A stretch of DNA of 64,000 bases from Stigmatella aurantiaca DW4/3-1 (GCF_000165485.1 NC_014623.1:9256893-9320892); one strand, 5' to 3'; positions 46,540-57,029 are shown, counted from the first letter of the stretch. The notes: generated by a model from the sequence alone, not told the origin. Numbers and translations are program-made.

Positions 46540-47365
46540 GGAATGGACGGACGGGAGGGCCATGAGCACCTGAGCCTCGCGGCCCGCGACCTCGTACCGG
46601 ACACGTTGTGGGAGCCAGTGGACCCTCTGCTGCCAGTGGCCAAGAAGAAGGAGTTTGGGCGAGGCCTGCCTCGGGCAAGCCCAGCGGGGTGCGTGGGTCA
46701 GCCGAGAGCGCCTCGGGTGGGGAGCCGCCCGTGGGCGTCCGTTGGCTCAAACCTGTAGGACAAGCAGACAGGTTGGGGCCCTTCTCCTGCGACAGCCTCG
46801 CCGAGGCGTCCTCATCCTCCGGGGTGGGGTGAGCGGGGGCTGTGTCTGTGCAGAGAGGGAGACGTGACGACCCCCTTGGCGCCTGCGGAGGTGGGAGGTG
46901 GGCGAGCAGGTGCGCATCGCTGGCCTGGAGCAGGGCTGGCCGTTCCCGGCGCAGTGGCTGTGCGTCCTTGGCGGCCAAGGCGTACAGCGCACAGAGCGCC
47001 CACTGATGAGTGGCCTGCGCATTCAGGTGCGGCCTCAGCCGACGGGCCAGTCCCCGGTCCGCGCGCTCCAGGGATTGCAGCAGCAGCCCCTGGCCGGGAC
47101 GGTCCACCGCGCGGGCTGCCTGCCTCAGCAACTCGAACTCCCACTGCGCCCACCTGCCGGGGGTGTTATCCAGCGGGCCGCCTCCGCCAACTCGAAGCAG
47201 AGGCTTGCTGGCCACTCGCCGCCAGCAGTTCCACAGTTGTCTGTCGCTGGAGGGCCAGAAAACCCTCCAGCCGCCTGCGCCTCTCCGGGTGAGCGGCGCC
47301 CGGGCCCTCCAGCACCACCGCCAGATTCTCCAGGGTCACCGCCCCCTCCCAGATGACACCACCTG
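46540..47365 (-). pseudogene. Headless, frameshifted GntR-type regulator relative
   Basis: Two minus-strand frames together match the gene at 21588-22778. One (47166-47365) resembles WEGAVTLENLGVVLEGPGAA and on; the other (to about 46540) resembles ELEFALLRQAARAVERPGQALLLQS through the tail with SACPTG and PTGGSPPE. The winged-helix part is missing and the two pieces are in different frames near 47170-47200. It lies within the inverted-repeat segment. Confidence 0.85.
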
Positions 47366-47680
47366 GGGCTGACAGGGAGGGGGGGCTTGCCCCGCTTGGG
47401 AGACTCTCCCTCACTTCGCCTGGATGACGCAGCCAGAAGCACTCGACGCCTCAGCCCATCAACGCTGGCGCGCCTGGACCTTGGACGCTTGAGGCACTTG
47501 AGCCTCGGGCATTCAGCGCTCGAGCCGGGATGCCCTTTCGTCTGGGGCAGCACCGGTGGGGGGGGAGTGCTCCAACGCGTGGCTCCACCCCCAGAAGCGT
47601 CTGCGCGTGCGCGATGAGCCGCGCGACGAGGTCCACTTCGGCTTCCTTGTTCTGAGCGGCTGCCTCATCTTCTTCCGGAA

Positions 47681-47707
47681 CCTCAAACCTTCTTTTTGTT
47701 AGGAGCT
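47681..47707 (-). repeat. Right 27-bp inverted repeat
   Basis: Read on the minus strand it starts AGCTCCTAACAAAAA and ends AAGGTTTGAGG, two mismatches from the left copy. Confidence 0.9.
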
Positions 47708-47708
47708 C

Positions 47709-48406
47709 TAAGCCGAACCCTCCGGAGCTCCTGTCACCTGTGCCTGATACTTCCGGGCACTCGCGGACATGCTCTCGTTCACCTGCACCCATGTTCCGGG
47801 GCCTCCTCCGGCAGCTCCCCCCGAGCCCACGGCCGCCATGGCCACGGCCGTGGGCGCCAACGTGAGCGCAAGCTGTCCCTCCACCACCGCCACTGCACCC
47901 ACCTGCTCCACCGCCGACAGCCTCAGCCCTACCTGGCTCGCTGCAGAAGAGCTGCGGGGTGAGCGTCTCCTTCACTGCTTCAGCGATGCTCCTCTTGAGC
48001 GGCCCCAGCGACAGGCCCAGCGCCACCATCAGCCTGTCCCCCCCGTCCACCTTCCCACGTCCTCCCGCGAGGACAGGCAGTCTTGATGGGGCGCAGACGC
48101 CTGGCAGACGCCCCCATCGCTCTTGCGCAGCAGGACATGCCACGGCGTGTCCGCCTCCCCCTCAGCGTGGGAGGTCCTCACCAGCCAACGAGCCTGCGTC
48201 GAGCGGATGGCCAGCGGAGCTTCCAACACCCAGGCTGCCAGCGCGCCCTTGAACTCGTCCTCGTGTAACCGCACGGCCTTGTTCCAACTGGGCGGCACGT
48301 ACTCCCGCGCAGGCCCCTCCCCCGTCTCAAGGCGCACCCTGCGCGAGGTTCCACACCCGCTGGCCACTATCAGCAGGATGCCCCACGCGATCCATCGAGC
48401 GTTCAC
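47709..48406 (-). pseudogene. Broken lipoprotein toxin gene (copy B)
   Basis: The start (GTG 48406) and first 120 codons match the intact toxin gene, including the signal peptide and lipobox. A run of seven C at 48038-48044 is one base shorter than in copy A and shifts the frame. A 358-bp internal deletion joins 47944 and 47945. The nuclease domain is missing entirely, since homology stops at 47711. All three lesions are independent, so the gene is dead. Confidence 0.92.
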
Positions 48407-48494
48407 GAGCACCTTCCTTCGGAGAGGCCTTGCAGCATCTGAACCCCATCCTCGTTCTTCTGACCGGTCTCTGGCGAATGATGCATGGGAAACT

Positions 48495-48779
48495 GGGTGG
48501 GCGTGGCGGCAGGACGGGTCTCTGTTCGCCGTGCCCCGTCGCCGCCCCGACTTCCGGCTTGCCCGTATGTCCAGGCCATCTCGTAGTGCAGGAAGTGGGC
48601 TTGCCCCGATAGGGCGGCTCTCCCCGCACTTCGTGTGGATCGCGCTCTGAGGCATTCACAAAGGCGTCGTGCCAGTCGCAGCCTCGCGGAGCCTGTCTGC
48701 TTGTCGGACAGGTTCGTGCCTTCCCCCGTCGGCAGGGCGAAGCGCGGGCTCCTGGCGGGCCGCCACACATTGTGCGGGA
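48495..48779. other. Mosaic stretch without a gene
   Basis: Toxin homology stops at 48494. A segment at 48597-48643 repeats, with changes, sequence at 47388-47435 (shared GGGCTTGCCCCG and CACTTCG). No intact frame with a start site was found. Confidence 0.5.
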
Positions 48780-49555
48780 GAGCCGATTGGGTGGCTCACC
48801 ACGTACTCCTCGAGCGTCGTGGACTGGGACAACGAGGCGGGCCGGGCCTGGGTGGACTTCAATGTCGATGGCCTGGCGGACTACTGCCGCCATGTGGGCG
48901 GCGCCCCGTCCCGCTGCGGAGCGTGCACGGCCTCCACGGGCACAGGCTTTGGGAACCCCACTCAGGCCGCGCTCCCCATCGTCGAGGATGGGATCAAGGT
49001 GGAGAGCCGCGATCCATCCGTCAAGGGAGGCGTCGTCATCCACACGGAGAGGGCGTGGGGGATGATCAGACCTCCCACACGGTCTTCTCCTCCGCGTCGA
49101 AGGAGGGCAATACGAGCACGGCGACCCTGGATCAGAGGTGGACTATTCGGCCGCCTTCTTCCGAGGGGACGCGAAGCCCACGTACTCCGTGCTCATCTAT
49201 CGCGAGGGCGTCCTCCAGGGCCTCCATGGGGGGCATTGCCAACGGCGAGGCCGTGGTTCGCTCCGTGCCTAACTCGGAGCTGACGCCAATCGCACGCCCT
49301 CTCGGCATGACCTACGCTCAGTGCATCAGCGCCTGCATCCGGATCAACTGCGTCGGCTATTGCTATCACTTGTACAACGGCGCCCAGCGCACCCTGCCCG
49401 GAGGGGTCCGCGAGTGGCAGTTCGACGTCTCCCATCCGGAGCTCCACCTGTCGGAGCGCCAGCCCCATCCGGTGGGCGCCGAGCAGATCCAGACCACGGC
49501 CCCGGACATCGACCTGCGTGACGAGGACGCCTCGAAGGCCTGTCTCAGCTGGTAG
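48780..49555 (+). pseudogene. Decayed secreted-protein remnants, FG-GAP-type fragment first
   Basis: Coding-like pieces appear in succession in changing frames: VVDWDNEAGRAWVDFNVDG then LADYCRHVGG and CTASTGTGFG (about 48810-48955), typical of FG-GAP/VCBS repeats; then YSAAFFRGDAKPTYSVLIYREG (second half written as LIYREG, about 49140-49215); then a Cys-bearing piece with AQCISACIRINCVGYCYH ending at 49555. At least two frame changes separate them. It may be one frameshifted gene or fused fragments of several. Confidence 0.6.
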
Positions 49556-49587
49556 CTCTCCAGACGAATCCAAACCCGTCAGGAGCG

Positions 49588-49677
49588 CTGGACCTGGCCA
49601 CCCCTTGAGCCCGCGCGTGAGGACACGGGAAGCACGGGGCTTGCGCAGGAGGCACTCCCGGGCAGCGCCGTCCCTCA
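49588..49677 (+). pseudogene. Fragment of a third kinase copy
   Basis: About 90 bp match the stalk region of the two kinase genes (copy A about 42155-42245), sharing CCCGCGCGTGAGGACACGGG and GAGGCACTCCCGG. It is out of any open context. It suggests that a third module once stood here. Confidence 0.8.
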
Positions 49678-50138
49678 TCGAAGCACCTCGCGGACTGAAG
49701 CGCAGTGTCACCTTCACGACGGTGAACCGCTTCACAGGGGCCTGCTTCACGGTAGTGAGAGGTGAGAGCCGCCGCCGCACCGGCTTCTCCGAGTCTTCCT
49801 GTTCACACCCCGCTCAGACACACCCAACGGCTGTCGTCCTCCTCTGCTACGAAAGGAATGCAGACCTTCCGTGCCTGAGTCAGGCCCTCTTCCGAGATGC
49901 CCGTGTCCGAGCCCATCTCACCTCTGCATCCCCTCGACAGGCTCTCGCAGCCTTGGCCCGTCCAGGTGGACACCGGCGCGCAGCGGCGATCCAGATCGGA
50001 CCGGGACGGCCGTTATCAATTTATCAATCTTCAGGATGAGGGGTCCGCCCGTTTCAAGTGTCTGATGGCGTACAGACACGAAGAGAACAATTCCGTCTCA
50101 TTGGAGTACACTCCCATCTCACCTAGGGGGGAGCGGTG
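49678..50138. other. Region before the GAF/PAS kinase gene, no gene seen
   Basis: Short overlapping frames have no supporting site or motif. AT-richer sequence at 50010-50035 and 50085-50115 may hold the kinase promoter; AGGGGGGAG at about 50124-50132 is its ribosome-binding site. Confidence 0.5.
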
Positions 50139-53114
50139 ATGGGCTTCGCGGCACTCATCTCGGATGTGACGCCTGTGAGAAGCGTACCGGGGCGGCTTCA
50201 GTGGATCTTGGACGCCTCGCGCTCCTTGCTGGAAACACGGCTGGAGTCTCAGGCGCTCTTTCGCGCGCTCGTGCGCAGCACCGTGGGGCCCTTCGCGGAT
50301 CTCTCCACCGTCTTTCTCCTCGAGGAGGGAGGCGCCACCCTCGTGCTCGGTGCCGCCCAGCATGTGGAGCCCTCGCTCACCGAAGCGCTCCAGGTGCGCT
50401 CCGCGCCCATCCGCCTCCGGGCGGACGAAGGCCTTCCGGGGCAGGTCATCCAGACGGGCAAGGCCGTGCTGGGGTCCTCCCTGACACAGGGCGTCCCCAG
50501 CCTCCCCGCCGAGCTGCACGCCCTGTTGGAGCGGCATCCTCCGCTGAACTTCCTCGCGGTGCCGCTGCGCGTCTCGGGCTCCCTGCTGGGCGTGCTGGCC
50601 GTGGGGCGGGAGACGCCCCTCACCGAGGAGGATCTGCTCTTCTTCCAGGAGTTGGCGGACCGGACCGCGCTCCGGCTTCAGGACGCTCGCCTGCTCGAGG
50701 CGGCGCAGGACTCGCGCAAGAAGACCGAGACGCGCACCGAGCCCCTGCACCTCCAGCGAGAGCTGCCCAAGCTGCACACCCGCATCCTGGAGAGCATGGC
50801 GGAGGGGGTCAGCGTCTCGGACGAGCAAGGCTTCCTGCGCTACGCCAACCCCGCCCTGGAGAAGCTGCTCGGGTACGGGGCTGGTGGGCTGAACGGCAAG
50901 CACCTCTCCACCCTCAACAACTCCGGGCCGGCGGATGCCGTCCAACAGTCCCTGGCCGTCGCCGAGGCCTTGAAGACCCGGGGCGAGTGGGTGGGGGAGT
51001 GGTGCAACCTCCGCAAGGATGGCACCTGTTTCATGACACGGGTGCGCATCACCGCGATGGACCTGGGCGGTGCGCGCCACTGGGTGAGCGTGCACCAGGA
51101 CGTGACGGCGCAGGTGCGGACCATTCACAAGGTGGAGGCGCTGGCGATCGAGCTGCGCCAGGGGGAGGAGCGCTACCGCTCCCTCGTGGAGGCGACGTCC
51201 GAGATTGTGTGGAACACGCCGCCCTCGGGCCAGTTCACCACCAAGCAGCCCGGCTGGAGCGCCTTCACGGGCCAGCGCTTCGAGGAGCTGCGGGGATGGG
51301 GCTGGCTCGACGCCGTCCACCCGGAGGACCGGGTCCAGTCCCACCATGCCTGGGACGAGGCGGTGCTCAACCGCACCACGTACCAGGTGGAGCACCGCGT
51401 GCGCCGCCATGACGGCGTGTACCGGTACATGCAGGGGCGGGCCGTGCCGGTGAAGAACGAGGACGGCACCGTCCGGGAGTGGATCGGCATCCACCGGGAC
51501 ATCACGCCCCGCATCGAGGTGGAGCAGGCCCTGCGGCAGAGCGCCGAGCGCGAGCGTCAAGCCCGGGCCGAGACGGAGCGGGCCCTGGCGCTCGTGGACT
51601 CGCTGGTGACCGCCAGCCCCGTGAGCTTCGCCCTGCTCGACACCCAGCTGCGCTACCTCAAGGTCAACCCCGCGCTGGCCTGCATCAACGGCGTCCCCGT
51701 GGAGGAGCACCTGGGCCGCACGGTGCGCGAGGTGCTGCCCCGGGTCTGGGGCGATGTGGAGCCGCCGCTGCGCCAGGTGCTGGAGACGGGCCAACCCCTC
51801 GTCAACCAAGAAGGCGCCACGGAGGCCCCGGCCCACCCGGGCGTCATCCGCCACTACCTCTCCAGCTACTTCCCCGTGAAGGGCTCGGACGGGGAGGTGG
51901 CCGGCGTGGGCACCACCTTCATTGAAGTGACGGATCAGGTGAAGGCCCGCCGCCAGGTGGCCCTCCTGGCCGAGGCCGGCCAGCGGCTGTTCGCGTCCCT
52001 GGACGAGAAGGAGACCCTCGAGCAGGTGGCCCAGTTGATGGTGGAGACCGTCGCGGAGGGCTGTCTGGTGGATCTGCTCAGCGAGGAAGGCCGGCTGGAG
52101 CAGGCCGTGGCCATCCACCGGGCTCCGGGCGCCGCCGCGCCATCCTGGGAGCCGTTCCGCCCCTGGGAGCTGAGCGTGCCGCTGGAGCGGCGCCAGGAGG
52201 CCCTGGGCGCGGACCAGCCCCTCGTCTTCCAGCAGGACCGCACCGTCTGCATCCTCCCGCTGCGCGTGCGGGGCCGGGCCCTGGGCACCATTTCGGTCGT
52301 CACCCCCCCGCCCAGCCGCCCCTTCCATCCGGACGAGGTGAGGCTGCTGGAAGAGCTGGCCTCGCGCGCCGCCGTGGCCATTGACCATGCCCGGCTGCAC
52401 ACCGCGCTCCAGAAGGCCATCCACGTCCGGGACGAGTTCCTGTCCGTCGCCAGCCACGAGCTGAAGACGCCGCTGACGCCCCTGAGCCTCAAGCTCCAGG
52501 TGCTCGCCCGCGAGGTGGCGCAGCAGCCCGAGACGCCCTTCACGCGGCGGGTCCAGGGCTACATCGACACGGGGCGCAAGCAGATCAGCAAGCTGACGGA
52601 GCTCATTGGGGACCTGCTGGATGTTTCCCGCATCGGCGCGGGCCGGCTCCAGTTGGAGCGGCAGGAGATCGACCTGGGCGCGCTCGCCCGCGAGGTGGCG
52701 TCCCGGTTCGAGCCCGCGGCGGCCCAGGCCGGCTCGACGCTCTCGGTGCGGGTGGAGCACACGTGCCTGGGCTCGTGGGACTCGGCGCGCATCGAGCAGA
52801 TCCTCACCAACCTCCTGGACAACGCGCTGAAGTACGGCTTTGGCCGCCCGGTCTCCTTGCACGTGCGTGCCGAGGCGGAGAAGGCCGTGGTGACGGTGAT
52901 GGACCACGGCATCGGCATCGAGCCAGTCCACCTGTCGCGCATCTTCGAGCGGTTCGAGCGCGCCGTGTCCGAGCGCCACTATGGGGGCCTGGGGCTGGGC
53001 CTCTACATCACCCGGGAGCTCGTCCAGGCCCACGGCGGCAGCATCCGGGTCGAGAGCGAGCCCAATATCAGGACCCTCTTCACGGTGGAGCTGCCGCTGG
53101 CCCGGGCGGGGTGA
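50139..53114 (+). CDS. Sensor histidine kinase: GAF-PAS-PAS-PAS-GAF-HisKA-HATPase
   Basis: ATG 50139 follows GGGGGAG by 6 nt. The 991-residue soluble protein has a GAF domain (about residues 25-190), three PAS domains (about 215-340, 350-465 with the PAS/PAC ending WIGIHRDIT, 485-600), a second GAF (about 605-755), HisKA with His in SVASHELKTPLTPL (about 773) and HATPase with NLLDNALKYG, DHGIGIE and GGLGLGLYI. It has no receiver, so it must pass phosphate to a separate regulator. Many sensor domains suggest it integrates several cytoplasmic cues. Its stop abuts the purL stop. Confidence 0.92.
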   Translation: MGFAALISDVTPVRSVPGRLQWILDASRSLLETRLESQALFRALVRSTVGPFADLSTVFLLEEGGATLVLGAAQHVEPSLTEALQVRSAPIRLRADEGLPGQVIQTGKAVLGSSLTQGVPSLPAELHALLERHPPLNFLAVPLRVSGSLLGVLAVGRETPLTEEDLLFFQELADRTALRLQDARLLEAAQDSRKKTETRTEPLHLQRELPKLHTRILESMAEGVSVSDEQGFLRYANPALEKLLGYGAGGLNGKHLSTLNNSGPADAVQQSLAVAEALKTRGEWVGEWCNLRKDGTCFMTRVRITAMDLGGARHWVSVHQDVTAQVRTIHKVEALAIELRQGEERYRSLVEATSEIVWNTPPSGQFTTKQPGWSAFTGQRFEELRGWGWLDAVHPEDRVQSHHAWDEAVLNRTTYQVEHRVRRHDGVYRYMQGRAVPVKNEDGTVREWIGIHRDITPRIEVEQALRQSAERERQARAETERALALVDSLVTASPVSFALLDTQLRYLKVNPALACINGVPVEEHLGRTVREVLPRVWGDVEPPLRQVLETGQPLVNQEGATEAPAHPGVIRHYLSSYFPVKGSDGEVAGVGTTFIEVTDQVKARRQVALLAEAGQRLFASLDEKETLEQVAQLMVETVAEGCLVDLLSEEGRLEQAVAIHRAPGAAAPSWEPFRPWELSVPLERRQEALGADQPLVFQQDRTVCILPLRVRGRALGTISVVTPPPSRPFHPDEVRLLEELASRAAVAIDHARLHTALQKAIHVRDEFLSVASHELKTPLTPLSLKLQVLAREVAQQPETPFTRRVQGYIDTGRKQISKLTELIGDLLDVSRIGAGRLQLERQEIDLGALAREVASRFEPAAAQAGSTLSVRVEHTCLGSWDSARIEQILTNLLDNALKYGFGRPVSLHVRAEAEKAVVTVMDHGIGIEPVHLSRIFERFERAVSERHYGGLGLGLYITRELVQAHGGSIRVESEPNIRTLFTVELPLARAG

Positions 53115-56100
53115 TCAGCCGAGCGCCACCCGGGCGTTGCGGAAGAAGCGCATCCACGGCCCCTCCTCGCCCCACTCGCTCGGCCGCCACGAGTGCTGCA
53201 CCGAGCGGTGGACGCGCTCCGGGTGCGGCATCATCAGGGTGAAGCGCCCCTCGCGCGTCGTCAGCCCGCAGATGCCAAAGGGCGAGCCGTTCGGGTTGGC
53301 CGGGTACCGCTCGGTCACCTGGCCCAGGTTGTCCACGAAGCGCGCCGTCACCAGCCCCAGCCTGTTCACCCGCGCCGCCTCTTCCTCGCTCGCGAACTCC
53401 GCCCGCCCCTCGCCGTGCGACGAGGCGATGAGCATCCGGCTGCCCGCCATGCCCTGGAAGAACAGCGAGGGGCTCTGCGCCACCTCCACCTGCACCAGCC
53501 GCGCCTCGAACTGCTCCGAGGCGTTGCGCACGAAGCGAGGGAAGTGCTCGGCGCCGGGGATGAGCTCCTTGAGCTGCGCCATCATCTGGCAGCCGTTGCA
53601 GATGCCCAGGCCGAAGCTGTCGGGGCGTGCGAAGAAGGCCGCGAACTCATCGCGCGCCCGGGAGTTGAAGAGGATGGACTTCGCCCACCCGCCCCCTGCC
53701 CCCAGCACGTCTCCGTAGGAGAAGCCGCCGCACGCGAGCACGCCCGCGAAGTCTTTCAGGGAGACGCGCCCGGACAGCAGGTCGCTCATGTGCACGTCCA
53801 CCGCGGTGAAGCCCGCGCGCGTGAACGCCGCCGCCATCTCTGACTGGCTGTTCACGCCCTGCTCGCGCAGCACCGCCACCCGGGGCCTCGCGCCCTTGGC
53901 GATGAACGGCGCCGCCACGTCTTCCGACGGATCGAACGTGAGCTTCGGCGAGAGCCCGGGGTCGCCCGCATCGCACTTCGCGGCGAACTCCTCGTCCGCG
54001 CAGCGCGGGTTGTCGCGCAACCGCTGCATCTCGTAGCTGACGCGGGACCAGGTCTCCCGCAGCGCCATGGTGGGCACCGAGAGCAGCGTCTGGCCTCCGT
54101 GGCGCAGACTCACCTCGAGTTCTTTCCGGGGCCGCCCCACCTCGTGGGCATGTCCGCCCAGCCCATGCCGGGCCAGCACGGCGCGCACCCGCTCCACCTC
54201 CCCGGCCCGCACCTGCACCACCGCGCCCAGCTCCTCGTTGAACAGGGCCGCGGCCGCATCCGCCCCCAGCGCCGACACGTCCACGTCCAGCCCGCAGTGG
54301 CCCGCGAAGGCCATCTCGCACAGCGCCGCCAGCAGGCCCCCGTCCGAGCGGTCGTGGTACGCGAGGAGGAGCCCCGCCCCGTTCAGCTCCTGCACCGCCG
54401 CGAAGAAGCCCCGCAGCGCCGCCGGGTCCTCCACGTCCGGGCACTCGGGGCCCACCTGCCGGTACACGTGCGCCAGCACCGAGCCGCCCAACCGCTGCTT
54501 GCCCGCCGCGAGATCCACGAAGAGCAGCCGCGTGTCCTCGCCCAGCGCCTGGAGCTGAGGCGTCAAGGACAGGCGCACGTCCACCACCGGCGCGAACGCC
54601 GAGACGATGAGCGACACCGGGGCCGTCACCGCCTTGCGGGCCCCGCCCTCTTCCCACACCGTGCGCATGGACAGAGAGTCCTTGCCCACGGGGATGGTGA
54701 GCCCCAGGGCCGGGCACAGCTCCAAGCCCACTGCCCGCACCGCCGCGAAGAGGTTCGCGTCCTCGCCCGGGCTGCCCGCCGCCGCCATCCAGTTGGCCGA
54801 CAACTTCACGTCCGGGAGCCGGGCAATGCGCGCGGCGGCGATGTTGGTGAGGGCCTCCCCCACCGCCATGCGCGCCGAGGCCGCCGCGTTGATGAGCGCC
54901 AGCGGCGTCCGCTCGCCCATGGCCATGGCCTCGCCCGTGTGGCTGGTGAGCGTGGTGAGCGTCACCGCGCAGTCGGCCACCGGCACCTGCCAGGGCCCCA
55001 CCATCTGGTCGCGGCTCGTGTGGCCCGACACCGTCCGGTCCCCGATGGTGATGAGGAAGGACTTGTCCGCCACCGTCGGGTGGCTCAGCACCCGCGCCAC
55101 CATGTCCCCCAGCTCTGCCCCCTCCAGGTTCAGCGGCGCGTGGGTGAGCGGGCGCGACGTCACATCCCGGTGCATGCGCGGCGGCTTGCCGAACAGCACG
55201 TCCATCGGCAGGTCGATGGGCGCCGCGCCCAGCAGGCGGTCCCCCAGCTTCAGCACCTGCGCGGCCGTGGCCTCGCCCAGCACCGCGTACGGCGCGCGCT
55301 CCCGCTCGCACAACGCCACGAAGCGGGCCAGGTGCTCCGGCGCCACGGCGAGCACATAGCGCTCTTGCGCCTCGTTGCACCAGATCTCCACGGGAGACAT
55401 GCCCAGCTCGGCGTTGGGCACCTCGCGCAGCTCGAAGCGGCCCCCGAGGCCATTGTCGTGGACCAGCTCCGGCACCGCGTTGGACAGGCCGCCCGCCCCC
55501 ACGTCGTGGATGGAGCGGATGGGGTTCTGCTCGCCCAGCGACCAGCAGCGGTCAATCACCTCCTGGCACCGCCGCTCCATCTCGGCGTTGTCCCGCTGCA
55601 CCGAGGCGAAATCGAGGTCCGCCGCGCTCGCGCCCTGCGCCATCGAGGACGCGGCCCCACCGCCCAGGCCGATGAGCATCGCCGGCCCCCCGAGCACGAT
55701 GATCTTGTCGCCCGGCTGGAGCTGGCCCTTGCGCACGTGTCCGGCGCGGATGTTGCCCAGGCCGCCGGCGATCATGATGGGCTTGTGGTAGCCGCGCACC
55801 TCCTCCCCCTCGGGCGTGGACACCCGCGCCTCGAAGCTGCGGAAGTAGCCGCTCAGGTTCGGCCGGCCAAACTCGTTGTTGAAGGCCGCCCCGCCGATGG
55901 GCCCCTCCAGCATGATGTCCAGCGCGGAGGCGATGCGGCCGGGCCGGCCATAGGCCTGCTCCCAGGGCTGCTCCCGGCCGGGGATGAGCAGGTGCGAGAC
56001 GGTGAAGCCCGTGAGCCCCGCCTTCGGCTTCGCGCCCCGCCCGGTGGCCCCCTCGTCGCGAATCTCTCCGCCCGCACCGGTGGCCGCGCCCGGGTACGGC

Positions 56101-57029
56101 GAGATGGCCGTCGGATGGTTGTGCGTCTCCACCTTCATCAGGATGTGGGTGGGCTCGCGCACCGTGCCCCACTCGCCGGTGGTGGCATCCGGAAAGAAGC
56201 GATCGGCCTCGAATCCCTCGATGACCGAGGCGTTGTCCTTGTAGGCCGACAGCACGCCCTCGCTGTGCACCGCGTGGGTGTTCTTGATGGCCTGGAACAG
56301 CGAGCCCTCCTGGGGCACGCCGTCCACCGTCCAGCTCGCGTTGAAGATCTTGTGCCGGCAGTGCTCGCTGTTGGCCTGCGCGAACATCATCAGCTCGGTG
56401 TCCGTGGGGTTGCGCCCCAGCTGCCCGAAGCGCTCGCACAGGTAGTCGATCTCATCCTCGGCCAGGGCCAGCCCCAGCTCGCGGTTGGCCGCCACCAGCG
56501 CCGCCCGGCCTCCGCCCACCAGGTCCACCGAGGTGAGCGGGCGGGGCTCCTGTCCGGTGAACAGCTGGGACGCCTGCTCCATGCGCCCCATCACCACCTG
56601 GGTCATCCGGTCGTGCAACAGGGGCTTGAGCTGCTCGAGGTCCGCGTCCTCCAGGGGCAGCCCGTCCTCGCCCGCCACGAAGAAGACCGTGCCGCGCTCC
56701 ATGCGCCGCACCTGGGCAAGGCCGCAGTTGCGGGCAATGTCCGTGGCCTTGGACGACCAGGGCGAGACGGTGCCGGGCCGGGGCAGGACGAGCAAGCGGC
56801 TGCCCAGCCAGTCCCCACGGGGAATGCTCGGGCCGTACTCCAGGAGCTGGAGCAGGGTGGTGAACGCTTTGGCCGACAGGCTGCCGTCCACGTCCACGAA
56901 GTGCATGAACTCCGCGTAGACGGAGGTGACCTCGGACACCCGCTCGCGGCACTGGGCGAGCAGCTTGTCCCGGCGGAACAGAGAGAGGGCGGGGGCACCG
57001 CGCAAGGTGAGCAGGTTCATGAGGGACAT
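53115..57029 (-). CDS. purL: Phosphoribosylformylglycinamidine synthase, single-chain type
   Basis: The 1304-residue enzyme converts FGAR, glutamine and ATP to FGAM, step four of purine synthesis, in the cytoplasm. Its length matches the single-chain E. coli type (about 1295). The N-terminal domain opens [18 protein letters not shown] and [17 protein letters not shown]; the synthetase core has [18 protein letters not shown]-type motifs and EQVGAG-like [10 protein letters not shown]; the glutaminase domain has the nucleophile in [11 protein letters not shown] (about residue 1150) and [10 protein letters not shown]. The start 57029 lacks a clear ribosome-binding site; Met at 57020 is an alternative. 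It stands alone, unlike purLQS operons. Confidence 0.97.
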   Translation of the reverse strand: MSLMNLLTLRGAPALSLFRRDKLLAQCRERVSEVTSVYAEFMHFVDVDGSLSAKAFTTLLQLLEYGPSIPRGDWLGSRLLVLPRPGTVSPWSSKATDIARNCGLAQVRRMERGTVFFVAGEDGLPLEDADLEQLKPLLHDRMTQVVMGRMEQASQLFTGQEPRPLTSVDLVGGGRAALVAANRELGLALAEDEIDYLCERFGQLGRNPTDTELMMFAQANSEHCRHKIFNASWTVDGVPQEGSLFQAIKNTHAVHSEGVLSAYKDNASVIEGFEADRFFPDATTGEWGTVREPTHILMKVETHNHPTAISPYPGAATGAGGEIRDEGATGRGAKPKAGLTGFTVSHLLIPGREQPWEQAYGRPGRIASALDIMLEGPIGGAAFNNEFGRPNLSGYFRSFEARVSTPEGEEVRGYHKPIMIAGGLGNIRAGHVRKGQLQPGDKIIVLGGPAMLIGLGGGAASSMAQGASAADLDFASVQRDNAEMERRCQEVIDRCWSLGEQNPIRSIHDVGAGGLSNAVPELVHDNGLGGRFELREVPNAELGMSPVEIWCNEAQERYVLAVAPEHLARFVALCERERAPYAVLGEATAAQVLKLGDRLLGAAPIDLPMDVLFGKPPRMHRDVTSRPLTHAPLNLEGAELGDMVARVLSHPTVADKSFLITIGDRTVSGHTSRDQMVGPWQVPVADCAVTLTTLTSHTGEAMAMGERTPLALINAAASARMAVGEALTNIAAARIARLPDVKLSANWMAAAGSPGEDANLFAAVRAVGLELCPALGLTIPVGKDSLSMRTVWEEGGARKAVTAPVSLIVSAFAPVVDVRLSLTPQLQALGEDTRLLFVDLAAGKQRLGGSVLAHVYRQVGPECPDVEDPAALRGFFAAVQELNGAGLLLAYHDRSDGGLLAALCEMAFAGHCGLDVDVSALGADAAAALFNEELGAVVQVRAGEVERVRAVLARHGLGGHAHEVGRPRKELEVSLRHGGQTLLSVPTMALRETWSRVSYEMQRLRDNPRCADEEFAAKCDAGDPGLSPKLTFDPSEDVAAPFIAKGARPRVAVLREQGVNSQSEMAAAFTRAGFTAVDVHMSDLLSGRVSLKDFAGVLACGGFSYGDVLGAGGGWAKSILFNSRARDEFAAFFARPDSFGLGICNGCQMMAQLKELIPGAEHFPRFVRNASEQFEARLVQVEVAQSPSLFFQGMAGSRMLIASSHGEGRAEFASEEEAARVNRLGLVTARFVDNLGQVTERYPANPNGSPFGICGLTTREGRFTLMMPHPERVHRSVQHSWRPSEWGEEGPWMRFFRNARVALG

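Larger units (their letters stand above)
46503..47707. mobile_element. Insertion-like segment of 1205 bp with terminal inverted repeats
   Basis: The segment lies exactly between the end of the copy-B immunity fragment (46501) and the restart of toxin homology (47711) and is absent from copy A. It is bounded by 27-bp inverted repeats with two mismatches. It carries a decayed GntR-type regulator and, near 47540-47690, a short minus-strand coding-like stretch (FEVPEEDEAAAQNKEAEVDL). No transposase and no clear target-site duplication were seen, so it may be a non-autonomous element or a recombination product. Confidence 0.6.

Noticed and set aside
46503-47707. A complete insertion sequence
   Set aside because: Inverted repeats are present, but no transposase frame and no clear target duplication were seen, so only an element-like segment is claimed.
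49518-50039. A 173-codon plus-strand frame
   Set aside because: It starts inside the decayed fragment region, runs through the third kinase scrap in a foreign frame and has no start signal.
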